From Deltaproteobacteria bacterium (GTDB lineage Bacteria > Desulfobacterota > Desulfuromonadia > Desulfuromonadales > JAAYDE01): a stretch of 64,000 nucleotides of DNA. Positions within the stretch are counted from its first letter, which is position 1; each line of letters opens with the position of its first letter. Below the pieces are notes generated by a model. It saw nothing but the letters and a program-made list of their open reading frames with translations, had not been told where the DNA came from and did not search any database. Both the position numbers and the translations under genes were made by a program. Location: NCBI GenBank assembly GCA_012729375.1, contig JAAYDE010000135.1, forward strand, positions 20,271 through 84,270, in the 5' to 3' direction. Below, piece by piece: positions 39,345 through 50,186 of the stretch.

Positions 39345-41660
39345 ATGACACTGACTATAAAAGGATTTGATGAAGAAGGCAGAAGAATCTCGACAAGGGT
39401 TCTTCTACACAAGGTATATGAAGAACTGGAAAAGGGGGAAACCTCCTTCGAGGTGATCGGTTCCGGTCATCACGATATCGGCGGACCATTGTGGACGGCG
39501 GACGGTTCGCCTCTGCGGTTCATCGTGAAAAATCCCGGTCAGAGGGTCGGCTCCATGGGGCTGCAAGGAACGGAGATCGTCGTCGAGGGATCGACCCCGG
39601 CCGATGCCGGCTGGCTCAACGCCGGCGCCACCTTGGTCATCAAGGGGGACGGCGGCGACACCACCGGCCACTGCGCGGCCAGCGGCGCCATCTATGTGCG
39701 GGGCCGGGTGGGCACCCGCTCCGGATCGCTGATGAAGCACGATCCGGCCTATGAACCGCCCCAGCTGTGGGTGCTGAAAAACACCGGATCCTTCTCCTTT
39801 GAATTCATGGGCGGCGGAATCGCCGTGGTCTGCGGCTACAACTGCGAGGATCTGGAATCGGTGCTCGGCGACCGGTCCTGCGTCGGCATGGTTGGCGGCG
39901 CCATCTACGTGCGGGGACCGGTGGCGGGACTCTCCGCCGATGTCTGGCTGGTCGATCTCGATGAGGGAGACCGCCGGTTTCTTGTTGACAATCTCCCCCA
40001 TTTCCTGGCCAAGGTCGGTCGCCTCGAAGTCTTGCGCAAACTGAGTGATTTGTCGCAGTGGCGCAAGATCGTGGCCAAGACCTACGAAGAGCGCAAGGTC
40101 CGCCAGCGGATCACCATCCACGATTTTGTTGCCCGGAAATGGGTCGCCGGCGGGATTTTCGGCGACGTGGTCGAAGACGACTATTCCTTTATTGCTGGCC
40201 TGGTCAATACGGGGGAACACCGTCTCAAAATTCCCCATTGGCTCGATAGGCGCTACAGCGCCCCCTGCCAGGCGTCCTGCCCCTCCGCCATTCCCACCCA
40301 GGAGCGAATCCAGCTCCTTCGCGAAGGAAAGATTAAGGAGGCGTTGGAACTGGTGTTGCGCTATTCCCCTTTTCCCGGCAGCGTCTGTGGCGAAGTCTGC
40401 CCCAATCTGTGCATGGACGCCTGTACCCGCGCTTTTCTCGACCTGCCGGTGTTCATGAAGGATCTCGGACGATTGTCCCTCGACGCCGGGGCCCCGCCGC
40501 GGGCGCCCGATAGCGGCAAAAGGGTTGCCGTCGTCGGCGGCGGGCCGGGGGGCTTGAGCGCCGCCTGGCAACTGCGCCTCAAAGGGCACGCTGTGACGGT
40601 GTTTGAGGGCGATAAGGAGATCGGCGGCAAACTGCGTCAGGTCATTCCCCGGGAGCGGCTCTCCCGACAGATCCTGGAACGGGAAATTCAGCGGATCCGG
40701 GAGATGGGCATCGAAATCCTTTCCGGGGTGCGGGTGGATGCCCTGCTTTTTGCCACCATCCGTGCCGATTACGATGCGCTGGTTATTGCCTCCGGCGCCC
40801 ATAATCCGGTGGTGATCCCTTTTCCAGGCCACCAGCGGGTGCGCCAGGGAATCGACTTTCTCAAGGCAATCAACCGCGGCGAGCGTCCGGCGGTGGGCCG
40901 GAGGGTGGTGGTGATCGGCGCCGGCAACGCCGCCATGGATGTCGGCCTCGGCGCTTTCGCCATGGGAGCGGAAGGGGTTATCGCTGTCGATATCCAGAGA
41001 CCGGCCGCCTATGCCCACGAGATCGCCAACTTTGAGAAACTTGGGGGGCGGATTTTGTGGCCTTACGTCACCGATAAAGTGGACGAGGAAGGGGTCCACG
41101 GCAGGGATGGGCGGTTGCTTCCCGCCGACGATGTTTTCTTCGCCGTCGGCGAGCGCCCCGATCTGTCCTATCTGCCGAGGACCTGGCTGGATGAGCGCGG
41201 CATGCCCGCTACCGACGAATGCCGCCAGTTCGTTCTGGCGCCGGCGGTCTTCGCCGTCGGCGACGCCACGGAGCCGGGTCTGCTCACCCACGCCATCGGC
41301 AGCGGCCGGGAAGTTGCCGAACATATCGATCGTCTTCTCAATGGGCTGGAACCGGTTCCATTGCGGAAAAAGGAGATGATCCCGCTGAGCTGCCTGCGCA
41401 AGGAATATTACCGCCCTTTGAAACGGGGGCATTTCAAGGTGGACGATGTCGTTCAATTGGAAACCAGCCGTTGTCTTTCCTGCGGTGCCTGCCGGGATTG
41501 TTCCATGTGTCTCGAAGCCTGCCCCGAGGGGGCGATCGTCCGCGAGGAGAAGGAGGGCGGCGCGTTCGAATATCGTTCCGACGACAAATACTGCATCGGC
41601 TGCGGCATCTGTGCCGGCGTCTGTCCCTGCGGCATCTGGACCCTGGAGCAGGTGGTATAA
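39345..41660 (+). CDS. Glutamate synthase GXGXG domain fused to NAD(P)H/FAD oxidoreductase (GltD-like) and C-terminal ferredoxin
   Basis: GxGxG region (GDGGDTTGHCAASGAIYVRGRVGTRSGSLMK), VAVVGGGPGGLSAAWQLRLKGHAVTVFE, VVVIGAGNAAMDVGLGA, CIGCGICAGVCPCGIW. Confidence 0.9.
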   Translation: MTLTIKGFDEEGRRISTRVLLHKVYEELEKGETSFEVIGSGHHDIGGPLWTADGSPLRFIVKNPGQRVGSMGLQGTEIVVEGSTPADAGWLNAGATLVIKGDGGDTTGHCAASGAIYVRGRVGTRSGSLMKHDPAYEPPQLWVLKNTGSFSFEFMGGGIAVVCGYNCEDLESVLGDRSCVGMVGGAIYVRGPVAGLSADVWLVDLDEGDRRFLVDNLPHFLAKVGRLEVLRKLSDLSQWRKIVAKTYEERKVRQRITIHDFVARKWVAGGIFGDVVEDDYSFIAGLVNTGEHRLKIPHWLDRRYSAPCQASCPSAIPTQERIQLLREGKIKEALELVLRYSPFPGSVCGEVCPNLCMDACTRAFLDLPVFMKDLGRLSLDAGAPPRAPDSGKRVAVVGGGPGGLSAAWQLRLKGHAVTVFEGDKEIGGKLRQVIPRERLSRQILEREIQRIREMGIEILSGVRVDALLFATIRADYDALVIASGAHNPVVIPFPGHQRVRQGIDFLKAINRGERPAVGRRVVVIGAGNAAMDVGLGAFAMGAEGVIAVDIQRPAAYAHEIANFEKLGGRILWPYVTDKVDEEGVHGRDGRLLPADDVFFAVGERPDLSYLPRTWLDERGMPATDECRQFVLAPAVFAVGDATEPGLLTHAIGSGREVAEHIDRLLNGLEPVPLRKKEMIPLSCLRKEYYRPLKRGHFKVDDVVQLETSRCLSCGACRDCSMCLEACPEGAIVREEKEGGAFEYRSDDKYCIGCGICAGVCPCGIWTLEQVV

Positions 41661-41689
41661 CCATCCGGCGGGCTGAAAGTCAGGACGGA

Positions 41690-41736
41690 TTTCCAGTCAA
41701 AAAGGCGGTCCCGTGGGCCGCCTTTTTGACTGGAAA
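41690..41736. terminator. Very long perfect-stem bidirectional terminator
   Basis: TTTCCAGTCAAAAAGGCGG-TCCCGTGGG-CCGCCTTTTTGACTGGAAA (19-bp arms). Confidence 0.9.
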
Positions 41737-41952
41737 TCTTGCACCCTTCGGGTAAGGTTGCTCATGCCCGAGGTCTTAGACGCAGATTCAGGTTATCCAA
41801 GCCGTGGATGCCGAATGCCTTCTGTACACGCCCGGGAACGCATTTCCGGATCGGACCGCGAGCTTGTTTTTCTTTGTGGCTCCGGTATTTTTGCGTAAGG
41901 AAAGCTGGTGGAAGTTTGGTTATAATAACCGCCACGAAAGAATAGGCAGGGT

Positions 41953-42720
41953 ATGGCAAAATCGGCATTGGACAGAATACGCAGGGCGGCCGGTAGGGCC
42001 ATCGGTGACTTTCACCTGATATCCGCCGGCGACCGCATTGCCGTGGGCATTTCCGGTGGCAAGGATTCCCTGGCACTGATGGTGGTTCTCCAGGAACTGC
42101 GGCGGCGCGCGCCGATTCCCTACCAACTGGTGGGAGTGACCATCGACCCGGGGTTTTCCGGTTTTCCCGCCGCGGCGATCGCGGCTTTTTTCAAGGCTCG
42201 CGGTTGGCAGCTTCAGGTCGAGAAAACAGACATCCGCCTCATCCTGGAGGCCAAGCTGCGTCCCGGCTCCTCGCCCTGTTCCTTTTGCGCCCGCCTGCGC
42301 CGTGGTATTCTCTATACAGCGGCGCAGCACCTGGGCTGCAACAAGGTCGCGTTGGGACACCATCTCGACGACTTTATCGAAACCCTGTTGCTCAACCAGT
42401 TCTACTCGGGAACCCTGGCCGCCATGAGCCCGCGCATGCTCGCCGACAACGGTCGCCAGACGGTGATCCGGCCCCTCTTCTATGTGGCGGAGGAAGAGAT
42501 CCGGCGCCTGGTCGAGGAACAGGAACTGCCCCTGTTCGAGAATCCCTGTCCGGCCCGGATCGAGGACCAGAAAAGGCAGCGGATCAAAGCTCTGGTAGCG
42601 GAATTGCAGAAAGAGATTCCTTTCATCCGTGAGAGCCTCGCCAATTCCCTGCGCAACGTTCAGCCCCGGCATCTGGCCGATGAAAGACTTTCAGGAGAAA
42701 AACTTGACCGAGTTTTCTGA
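41953..42720 (+). CDS. TtcA-like PP-loop tRNA thiolation protein
   Basis: VGISGGKDSLALMVVL; SPCSFCARLRRGILYTAAQHLGCNKVALGHHLDDFIETLLLNQFYSGTLAAMSP. Confidence 0.88.
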   Translation: MAKSALDRIRRAAGRAIGDFHLISAGDRIAVGISGGKDSLALMVVLQELRRRAPIPYQLVGVTIDPGFSGFPAAAIAAFFKARGWQLQVEKTDIRLILEAKLRPGSSPCSFCARLRRGILYTAAQHLGCNKVALGHHLDDFIETLLLNQFYSGTLAAMSPRMLADNGRQTVIRPLFYVAEEEIRRLVEEQELPLFENPCPARIEDQKRQRIKALVAELQKEIPFIRESLANSLRNVQPRHLADERLSGEKLDRVF

Positions 42721-43459
42721 ATTCGATCTCAATGTCAAATTGGCTGCGGAGGTGCAGGAGCTTCTTTTTCCGAAGAGTTCGCCGCTTTGCGAGTGGTGTT
42801 GCATGGGGGTCAAGTTTCGCATGGCGCAAGGGCTTGGCGGTGACTATTTCGACTTCATCACCGCTCCGGACGGCTGCCAGTTCATCATGATCGGCGACGT
42901 CACCGGCCACGGCCTCCATGCTTCTGTGGTCATGTCGCTGCTCTATGGCTTCATCTACCGCGCCAGCATCGATCGGTGCGATCCCTTGAAAGTGGCCGAA
43001 GACGCCAACGGCTTCCTGGAAAAATTCGCCAAACGTTCCTTGGAACTGGACCACTTTTTTTCCACCACACTTTTTTGCGGGATCATTCATCCCCAGACCC
43101 TGCGGATGCGTTACGTCAATGCCGGCCATGTACCGCCGCTGGTGCGGCGCGGCATGGAAATCCTCGAATTGAGCTCCACCGCGCCCCCTTTGGGTTTTTT
43201 TGAAAATCCGGAAATCTCCGTGGCACACTTCCAGTTTTCCCGTGGGGACCGGCTCTTTCTTTACACCGACGGTGTGGTGGAAACCTCCAACCAGGCCGGG
43301 GAACTCTTTGGCAAAACCTCCGTGAAAGAGATCCTGCTCCAGGATGGCAGTGATCATCTCACCTTTCTCGATCACTTGTTTGCAACGCTGGACGGGTTTG
43401 GCGCGGGAAGCCGGCTCGCCGATGACTGTACGGCCATTGTTTTCGATGTGCATGGCTGA
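42680..43459 (+). CDS. SpoIIE/RsbU-type PP2C protein phosphatase (TTG at 42704 is an alternative start)
   Basis: GLGGDYFDFITAPDGCQFIMIGDVTGHGLHASVVMSLLYGF...LRMRYVNAGHVPPLV...GDRLFLYTDGVVET. Confidence 0.9.
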   Translation: MKDFQEKNLTEFSEFDLNVKLAAEVQELLFPKSSPLCEWCCMGVKFRMAQGLGGDYFDFITAPDGCQFIMIGDVTGHGLHASVVMSLLYGFIYRASIDRCDPLKVAEDANGFLEKFAKRSLELDHFFSTTLFCGIIHPQTLRMRYVNAGHVPPLVRRGMEILELSSTAPPLGFFENPEISVAHFQFSRGDRLFLYTDGVVETSNQAGELFGKTSVKEILLQDGSDHLTFLDHLFATLDGFGAGSRLADDCTAIVFDVHG

Positions 43460-43545
43460 GGAGCAAGGATTTTTGGAAATCAGAGGCTGTCCGGCCCTCT
43501 GTTGAAAAGTAAACCGGAAAGAATTTCAGCAGGGAGAGATTCGTT

Positions 43546-43710
43546 ATGCCGACCTATGAATACCGCTGCAAGGATTGTGGGAAAGATTTTACCGTGGTGA
43601 TGACCATGGCCGAGCATGACCGGCGCAAGGTGCTCTGCCCCGCCTGCAAAGGCAAAGACGTGGCTCAGCAATTTTCCCTTTTTTACGCCAGAACCAGCAA
43701 GAAGAGCTGA
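43546..43710 (+). CDS. FmdB-type small zinc-ribbon protein (54 aa, not in the supplied ORF track)
   Basis: MPTYEYRCKDCGKDFTVVMTMAEHDRRKVLCPACKGKDVAQQFSLFYARTSKKS; CxxC...CxxC. Confidence 0.88.
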   Translation: MPTYEYRCKDCGKDFTVVMTMAEHDRRKVLCPACKGKDVAQQFSLFYARTSKKS

Positions 43711-43744
43711 GCGGCCGTCGCTTCCCCCAGAGAAAATCGGGCGC

Positions 43745-44329
43745 CTAGGGCTGAGCGGTGACCGTCTGCAATTGGGTCATCAAGCGGGGAGTGATCTGTC
43801 CCGTATCCGGCAGGCCTTGCTGTTGTTGGAAGATGCGGATGGCGTTTTTGGTGAGAGGGCCCAACTTCCCGTCCAGAGGCCCGGTGTCGATGCCCGCCTT
43901 GACCAGCAGCTGCTGAATGTCCAGCACCTGAATGACCTTGCCCCTGACCTCGACCGTGGTGACCCTGGGTAAACAGTCCGGCAACACCGGCTGAAACTGT
44001 ACCCCCCCCATATCCACCACCAAGGCCAGATTGTCGATCCTGAGGGCGTTGGTGTCCTTTTTCCGGGCGGAGACGGTGACGGTTCGGACGTTGCTCAGAT
44101 CCTCCCAGGATTCCCCGACAAAACCGTCTATGCAGAAGGCCGTCTCGTCGGTGATATCGAAGGAGCGCTTGACGCCGAGGCAATCCACAACAATCTGCTG
44201 GGAGGACAGGGAAACTACATCTCCGGTGTGCAACTCCGTGGTTTCCAGGGCGGCCGCGGAAGGAATCATGGCTCCGCAAGGAAGGATACAGAGGGAAAGG
44301 ACCAGTGAAAAGAAAGCCTTCATTTTCAT
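43745..44329 (-). CDS. Secreted peptidoglycan-binding-domain protein
   Basis: Signal peptide MKMKAFFSLVLSLCILPCGAM; C-terminal VLDIQQLLVKAGIDTGPLDGKLGPLTKNAIRIFQQQQGLPDTGQIT. Confidence 0.8.
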   Translation of the reverse strand: MKMKAFFSLVLSLCILPCGAMIPSAAALETTELHTGDVVSLSSQQIVVDCLGVKRSFDITDETAFCIDGFVGESWEDLSNVRTVTVSARKKDTNALRIDNLALVVDMGGVQFQPVLPDCLPRVTTVEVRGKVIQVLDIQQLLVKAGIDTGPLDGKLGPLTKNAIRIFQQQQGLPDTGQITPRLMTQLQTVTAQP

Positions 44330-44437
44330 AGCTAGCCTCCGGATCGGTTTTTCACCATGACGAGAAAACTCTGCAAGTTCCGGACCTGAATTTGAACCGG
44401 TTAATAAAATAGCATGGGCAATTTTTGCGCATGCTAT

Positions 44438-47400
44438 TTACGGGGGCGAAGTCTTCCCCAAAGACCTTTGGAAAACTTCGCGGATGGTGCGGGTGGCCCG
44501 GGTGTAATCCCGCATCAGGGATTCGGCCGGAGCTTCGTTGGCGTCCTCGGGATAGCCCATGCGCAGAGCCAGGCGCCTCAGATAGCCGCTATCGTTGGCC
44601 AGAGTGTCGATGGAACGGTCATGGAGAAGGCGCAGGCGGTTTTCAAGACGCAGCAGGAATTGGTAGGCGGCGGTTAAACCGGCGTAATCCTCTTCGGCGA
44701 GTAATTTTTCTTGGCGAAGTGCCTTCAGAAGCCGGCCGGTATTGGTCTGGTGAAGGGAAGGGCGGTTTTTCCCGTGGCGGATCTGCAGGTATTGAGAGAG
44801 GTAAATGACGTCAAGAAGACCGCCGTGCCCGCTTTTGACATCCAGGGGAACGCCGGTTTCAGCGCTGGATTCCTGTTCCGCCTTCTCTCGCAAGCGGATC
44901 AGTTCGGCGGTGAAATCCCCGGCCAGGGGAGATTCGTAGACAAAACCCCGAATGACCTCATCGATTCCACGCCGCAATGGTTCCGGCCCGAAGACCACCC
45001 GGGATTTGGTCAACGCCTGCCGCTCCCAGTTTTTGGGGCTTTCTCGGTGATAGCGGGCAAAGGAGGAAAGGCTGGAGACGAGAGGTCCCTGATGCCCCGA
45101 GGGGCGTTGCCGGCTGTCGATCTGGAAAACCTGCCCCAGGCCGGTACGCAGGGAGAGGATGGAGATGATCCTTTGGGCGAGACGGGAAAAATAGCTTTGG
45201 TTGGTCTGCGGGCGGAACCTTTTCGAATCCAGGTCGGGGTGGGGGGCGGTTCCCCCGTCCTGGTCGAAGATGAAAATCATGTCAAGGGGGGAATGGTAGC
45301 CGAGTTCCCGACCCCCGAAGCGCCCCAGGGCGACGACGGCGAAAGCCGCTTCCCGCCCCGCTGTCCCGTCACCTCGGCAAAAGGGCAGGCCGTAGCGGGG
45401 AGCCAGTTCATCCCGGGCCATGGATGCGGCCTCTTCGAGACAGACATCGGCGAGATCGGTCAACTGTTCCGAGACCTCTTCCTGGCAGGCTTGCCCCTGC
45501 ATGTCGTTGAGAGCGATGCGCAGAAATTCCTCGTGGCGGAAGCGGCGCAGGGCATCCAGTTTTTCCTCATAAGCGGAGCAGTTGGCGATGGCGGCGGCAA
45601 GTTCCCGGGCCAGGACCGTGCGCTCTTTGTGAAAGGAAGCGAAGGCGCTGGAGGCCAGTGCATCGAGGGCCGCCGGGTCTTCAATGAAAAAACGGGACAG
45701 AAGCCGGCTGGTGGAAAAAAGGGAAACGAGCAGATGCACCAGCTCAGGGTTTTCCGCCAGCAGGGCGAAGACGGAGGTCTGTGAGCGTAGGGAGGTAAAA
45801 AAGTCCTCACAGTTGCGCAGGGCGGTTTCGGGGTCGGGAGAATCCAGGATCTCCTGGACGAAAAGGGGGGCAAGGCGGCCGAGAAGGCGGCGCGCCTTGC
45901 CCGTCAACCAGATGTGCGGGGGGCCGTCGCGGAGCACCAGGAGGCTTTTATGGGCCGCGGCGGGGGCGCAGAAACCTTTTTTGGCAAGGAGTTGACGGGC
46001 TTTGTCGCCGTCGGTGTCACGGTCCAAGAGAAACAAAGCCTCTTCGGTGATGCCCTGTCCTTGTTCCTCTTCACTGCCGAAAAAAAGGTTGCGGTAGATT
46101 TTCTCCACCTGGCCGCGGTGTTCTTCGAGCCGCCGGCGGAAGCTTTCAGCATCGTCGAAACCACAGCTGCGGGCCAGGGTGCGGAACTCCTCCCCCCGGA
46201 TCGGCAGGGAGTGGGTCTGCTGCTCCTGGAAAATCTGGATGCGATGTTCCACCATCCTGAGGAAACTATAGGCCTCCCGAAGAAGACGATGGTCCTCATC
46301 GGGGATGAAACCCTTTTGCCTCAGCCGTTCCAAGGCCAGCAGGGAGTTGCGCACGCGCAGCTCGGGATGCTTGCCGGCGTGGATCAGTTGCAGGGTCTGG
46401 ATGAAAAACTCGATCTCGCGGATGCCCCCCCGCCCCAGCTTGATGTTGCGCTCTCCTTCCTTTTTCCGTTCCAGGTTGCCATCGATCTTCTGTTTCATCA
46501 CCTTGAGGTCTTCGATCATGCCGAAATCGAGGTAGCGGCGGTAGATGAAGGGATGAAGATTCTTCAACAGCCGTTCGCCGAGGGCGATCGAGCCGGCAAC
46601 CGGGCGTGCCTTGATCAGGGCCGAGCGTTCCCAGCTCTGGCCCCAGCTCTCGTAGTACACCTCGGCCGATTCACAGGATTGAGCGACTTCGCCGCTTTTA
46701 CCTTCCGGGCGCAGATTGAGATCGACCCGGAAAACGAAGCCGTTGGCTGTCGGCTGGCTGATGGCCCGGGTGATCCAATTGGCCAGTTTGACGAAATAAA
46801 GCTGCAGGGGAAGGCCGCCGCTGGTTTGCCCGGAGGCGTCGGCGGCCGCTGTCATCGTTTTCTTGGCGGGGGAGTAGAAGTACATCAGGTCGATATCGGA
46901 TGAAAAGTTGAGTTCCTTGCCGCCCAGTTTGCCCATGCCGAGGATGGTGAATTCCGCTTCGGCGCCCGGGGCTCCTCCTTCCGCCAGGGGAACGCCGTAC
47001 TGGCGTTTCAACAGCGCGCTGCAAACCTCAAAGGCCTTTTGCAGACAGGCCGCGGCCAGCGCCGAGATCTCAGCCGTGACGACGGTCAGGTCGGCCAGGC
47101 CGCACAGGTCACGGGTGGCGATCCGCAAAATCTCCTGTTTCTTGAAAAGGCGCAACTCTCTCTGCAACTGTTCAAAAGGGCAATCTGGCGCTATGCGTCC
47201 ATCCAGTTCCCGAAGCATTTCTTCTTCGCTTTTGGACGCGGAAAGGGTCTCCCTGCGGAAGATTTCGGCGAGAAGTTCCCGGCGGGTGACGAGGATCGCC
47301 GTAAGAAAGGGCGAGGCGCCGAGAACCGTCAACAGGTCTCCCCCGTGAGGTCCCGCCACAACCGGCAGCAGTTCCCCCGGGGGAATGGCGCTGCAGAGGC

Positions 47401-47623
47401 GGTCCAGTCCGTTGAGAGCCAGATCGCTGTTGGCGGTGCGCAGCAGAGCGGGGATAAGGAAAGGGAGGACTTCCGTCCCCAAATGGTCAAGGACCGCCGT
47501 CAGGTTGGCGGCCGATTTCTCTTCTTCCCGGAAGCCGAGTTCTTTCAGGCGGCCGGCAAGAAGGGGTAACTGCTGCCGGCGGCAGGCGGCGGCGAGGGAT
47601 TCCCAGAAATCGGCGTCATTCAT
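44438..47623 (-). CDS. glnE: Bifunctional glutamine synthetase adenylyltransferase/deadenylase
   Basis: [88 protein letters not shown]. Confidence 0.94.
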   Translation of the reverse strand: MNDADFWESLAAACRRQQLPLLAGRLKELGFREEEKSAANLTAVLDHLGTEVLPFLIPALLRTANSDLALNGLDRLCSAIPPGELLPVVAGPHGGDLLTVLGASPFLTAILVTRRELLAEIFRRETLSASKSEEEMLRELDGRIAPDCPFEQLQRELRLFKKQEILRIATRDLCGLADLTVVTAEISALAAACLQKAFEVCSALLKRQYGVPLAEGGAPGAEAEFTILGMGKLGGKELNFSSDIDLMYFYSPAKKTMTAAADASGQTSGGLPLQLYFVKLANWITRAISQPTANGFVFRVDLNLRPEGKSGEVAQSCESAEVYYESWGQSWERSALIKARPVAGSIALGERLLKNLHPFIYRRYLDFGMIEDLKVMKQKIDGNLERKKEGERNIKLGRGGIREIEFFIQTLQLIHAGKHPELRVRNSLLALERLRQKGFIPDEDHRLLREAYSFLRMVEHRIQIFQEQQTHSLPIRGEEFRTLARSCGFDDAESFRRRLEEHRGQVEKIYRNLFFGSEEEQGQGITEEALFLLDRDTDGDKARQLLAKKGFCAPAAAHKSLLVLRDGPPHIWLTGKARRLLGRLAPLFVQEILDSPDPETALRNCEDFFTSLRSQTSVFALLAENPELVHLLVSLFSTSRLLSRFFIEDPAALDALASSAFASFHKERTVLARELAAAIANCSAYEEKLDALRRFRHEEFLRIALNDMQGQACQEEVSEQLTDLADVCLEEAASMARDELAPRYGLPFCRGDGTAGREAAFAVVALGRFGGRELGYHSPLDMIFIFDQDGGTAPHPDLDSKRFRPQTNQSYFSRLAQRIISILSLRTGLGQVFQIDSRQRPSGHQGPLVSSLSSFARYHRESPKNWERQALTKSRVVFGPEPLRRGIDEVIRGFVYESPLAGDFTAELIRLREKAEQESSAETGVPLDVKSGHGGLLDVIYLSQYLQIRHGKNRPSLHQTNTGRLLKALRQEKLLAEEDYAGLTAAYQFLLRLENRLRLLHDRSIDTLANDSGYLRRLALRMGYPEDANEAPAESLMRDYTRATRTIREVFQRSLGKTSPP

Positions 47624-48683
47624 CCGGCAGGCTCGGATTCCGGAAAGGTTTTATGGATAGGCCGAAATCCCCCTGCCGATCAGGGCGGAGGATGCCGGCT
47701 TCGGTGATGATGGCGCTGATCAGGCGGGCGGGGGTGACGTCGAAGGCGGGATTGCGCACGGCGATGCCCGCAGGGGCCAACTCCACTCCGCCGTGACGGA
47801 TCACTTCCTCGCGGCTGCGTTCCTCTATGGGGATGGAAGAACCGTCGGCAAGGGAGTGATCGATGGTGGACAGGGGCGCGGCGACGAAGAAGGGCAAGCC
47901 GTGTTCCTTGCACAGCACGGCCAAGGTATAGGTGCCGATTTTGTTGGCGGTGTCGCCGTTGGCGGCGATACGGTCGGCGCCGACGATGACGCAGTCGACC
48001 TCACCGCAGGCCATGAGATGCCCCGCCGCGTTGTCACAGATCAGGGTGGTGGGGATGCCGTCCCGCAGCAGTTCCCAGGCGGTGAGTCGCGCTCCCTGCA
48101 GCCAGGGCCGGGTTTCGTCGGCGAAAACGCTGATTTTCTTGCCCGCTTCGAAAGCCGCACGGATGACGCCGAGGGCGGTGCCGTAACCGGCGGTGGCCAG
48201 CGCTCCGGCGTTGCAGTGGGTCAGGATGCGCGCCCCCGGCGGGATCAGGCGGTGGCCGTGCCGGCCCAGGGTGCGGTTGATTCTTTCATCTTCTTCGGCC
48301 ATTTTTACGGCCAGATCAAGGAGCCCTTTCCTGATATCGCCAAGAGGGATGCCGTGATGGCGGCGCGCGAACCTTTTGCCCCGCTCCAACGCCCAGCAAA
48401 GGTTGACGGCGGTGGGCCGGGTGCTGGCAAGAAGCTGGCAGACCGCTTCCAGTTCTGGGTAGAACTCTTCAAAATCGGCGGCCTCGATATCGCGGGCGCC
48501 GAAAGCCACGCCGAAAGCGGCGGCGACGCCGATGGCCGGGGCGCCGCGGATCACCATGTCGCGGATCGCTTCGGCAATGCCGCGGTAGTCGTCGTATTCC
48601 CGCCACTCCTCCCTGCCGGGGAGGAGGCGCTGGTCGATCATCAGGCACTTGCCGTCATGATACTGAATCGGCTTGATGGACAT
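47616..48683 (-). CDS. mtnA: S-methyl-5-thioribose-1-phosphate isomerase
   Basis: [76 protein letters not shown]. Confidence 0.94.
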   Translation of the reverse strand: MSIKPIQYHDGKCLMIDQRLLPGREEWREYDDYRGIAEAIRDMVIRGAPAIGVAAAFGVAFGARDIEAADFEEFYPELEAVCQLLASTRPTAVNLCWALERGKRFARRHHGIPLGDIRKGLLDLAVKMAEEDERINRTLGRHGHRLIPPGARILTHCNAGALATAGYGTALGVIRAAFEAGKKISVFADETRPWLQGARLTAWELLRDGIPTTLICDNAAGHLMACGEVDCVIVGADRIAANGDTANKIGTYTLAVLCKEHGLPFFVAAPLSTIDHSLADGSSIPIEERSREEVIRHGGVELAPAGIAVRNPAFDVTPARLISAIITEAGILRPDRQGDFGLSIKPFRNPSLPDE

Positions 48684-48718
48684 GGCTGGGTTGATCCCCT
48701 GCTTCGGTGGCCCAAGGG

Positions 48719-50164
48719 TTAGCCTTGGGCAAGCTTGTGCCTGAGAATGTCGTTGACCGCCTGGGGGTTGGCTTTACCTTTGCTGGCTTTCATCACCTGA
48801 CCGACGAAAAAGCCAAAAACCTTTTCCTTTCCGGCCCGGTACTGGGCGGCTTGCTCGGCGTTGGCGGCGATGATCTCGTCGACGATCCCTTCGATGGCGC
48901 CGCTGTCGGTAACCTGGCGCAGCCCCTTTTCCTCAATGATCCGGTCGGCGCTCTTGCCGCTGTCCCACATCTCCTGAAAAACGGTCTTGGCGATCTTTCC
49001 CGAAATGGTGCCGTCGTCGATCCGGGCGACCATGCCGCCTAGGTTTTCCGGTGTTAGGGGGCAGGCGGCGACGCTCAGGCCCGATTCGTTAAGACCGCGG
49101 AGGACCTCGCCCATCACCCAGTTGGCGCACCCCTTGGGATTGTTGTGGACGGCGACGCAGGCTTCGAAATAGTCGGCCAGGGCGCGATCGGCGGCCAGCA
49201 GCTCGGCATCCTGGCGGGAAAGATTCAAGGCGGTGGTGAAACGGTCGATTTTGGCTTCAGGGAGTTCCGGCAGCGCCGTGCGCACCTCGTCGATCCACTC
49301 GGCGGAGACGATCACCGGCACCAGGTCCGGGTCTGGAAAATAGCGGTAGTCATGGGCCTCTTCCTTGCTGCGCATGGAGCGGGTGACGCCGCTGACGCTG
49401 TCGAAAAGGCGGGTTTCCTGAACGACCGTGCCGCCGCATTCGACCAGGTCGATCTGCCGTTCGATCTCATATTCGATGGCCTGTTTGACAAAGCGGAAAG
49501 AGTTGATGTTTTTCAGTTCGGCGCGGGTGCCGAACCTTGCGGCGCCCTGCAGGCGCACCGAGACGTTGGCGTCGCAGCGGAAGGATCCTTCCTCCAGGTT
49601 GCCGTCGCAGATACCGAGGTAGACCACCGTCTGATGGAGCTTGCGCAGATAGGCCACCGCCTCGTCGGCGCTCCGCATGTCCGGTTCGGAGACGATCTCC
49701 AGAAGAGGGATGCCCGCCCGGTTGAGATCGACATGGGAATATCCCGAACCCTCCCCCGGATGGATCAGCTTGCCGGCGTCCTCTTCCATGTGAATGCGGG
49801 TGATGCCTATGGTTTTTCTTGCCCCTTCTTTGGTTTCGATCTCCAGGTGGCCGCCGATGCAGATCGGCAGTTCATATTGGGAAATCTGATAGCCTTTCGG
49901 CAGGTCGGGGTAAAAGTAGTTCTTGCGGGCAAAGACCGAGCGCGGAGCGATGGTGCAACGGCTGGCCAGCCCGGCGCGGATGGCGAATTCGACAACTTTG
50001 CGGTTGAGCACCGGCAGAGCACCGGGGAGCCCCAGGCAGACGGGGCAGGTATGGGAATTGGGAGGGGCCCCGAAAGCGGTGGAGCAGCCGCAGAAAATTT
50101 TCGTTGCAGTGGTCATTTGGGCATGGACTTCCAGGCCGATGACGGCTTCATAACGGGATTTCAT
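48719..50164 (-). CDS. gatB: Asp-tRNA(Asn)/Glu-tRNA(Gln) amidotransferase subunit B
   Basis: [50 protein letters not shown]. Confidence 0.96.
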   Translation of the reverse strand: MKSRYEAVIGLEVHAQMTTATKIFCGCSTAFGAPPNSHTCPVCLGLPGALPVLNRKVVEFAIRAGLASRCTIAPRSVFARKNYFYPDLPKGYQISQYELPICIGGHLEIETKEGARKTIGITRIHMEEDAGKLIHPGEGSGYSHVDLNRAGIPLLEIVSEPDMRSADEAVAYLRKLHQTVVYLGICDGNLEEGSFRCDANVSVRLQGAARFGTRAELKNINSFRFVKQAIEYEIERQIDLVECGGTVVQETRLFDSVSGVTRSMRSKEEAHDYRYFPDPDLVPVIVSAEWIDEVRTALPELPEAKIDRFTTALNLSRQDAELLAADRALADYFEACVAVHNNPKGCANWVMGEVLRGLNESGLSVAACPLTPENLGGMVARIDDGTISGKIAKTVFQEMWDSGKSADRIIEEKGLRQVTDSGAIEGIVDEIIAANAEQAAQYRAGKEKVFGFFVGQVMKASKGKANPQAVNDILRHKLAQG

Positions 50165-50186
50165 GGCATTCATTCCTTGCGGCAAA

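Noticed and set aside
39405-41456. 683-aa minus-strand ORF antisense to the GXGXG/GltD fusion
   Set aside because: Shadow ORF; the sense strand encodes recognisable Rossmann and ferredoxin motifs
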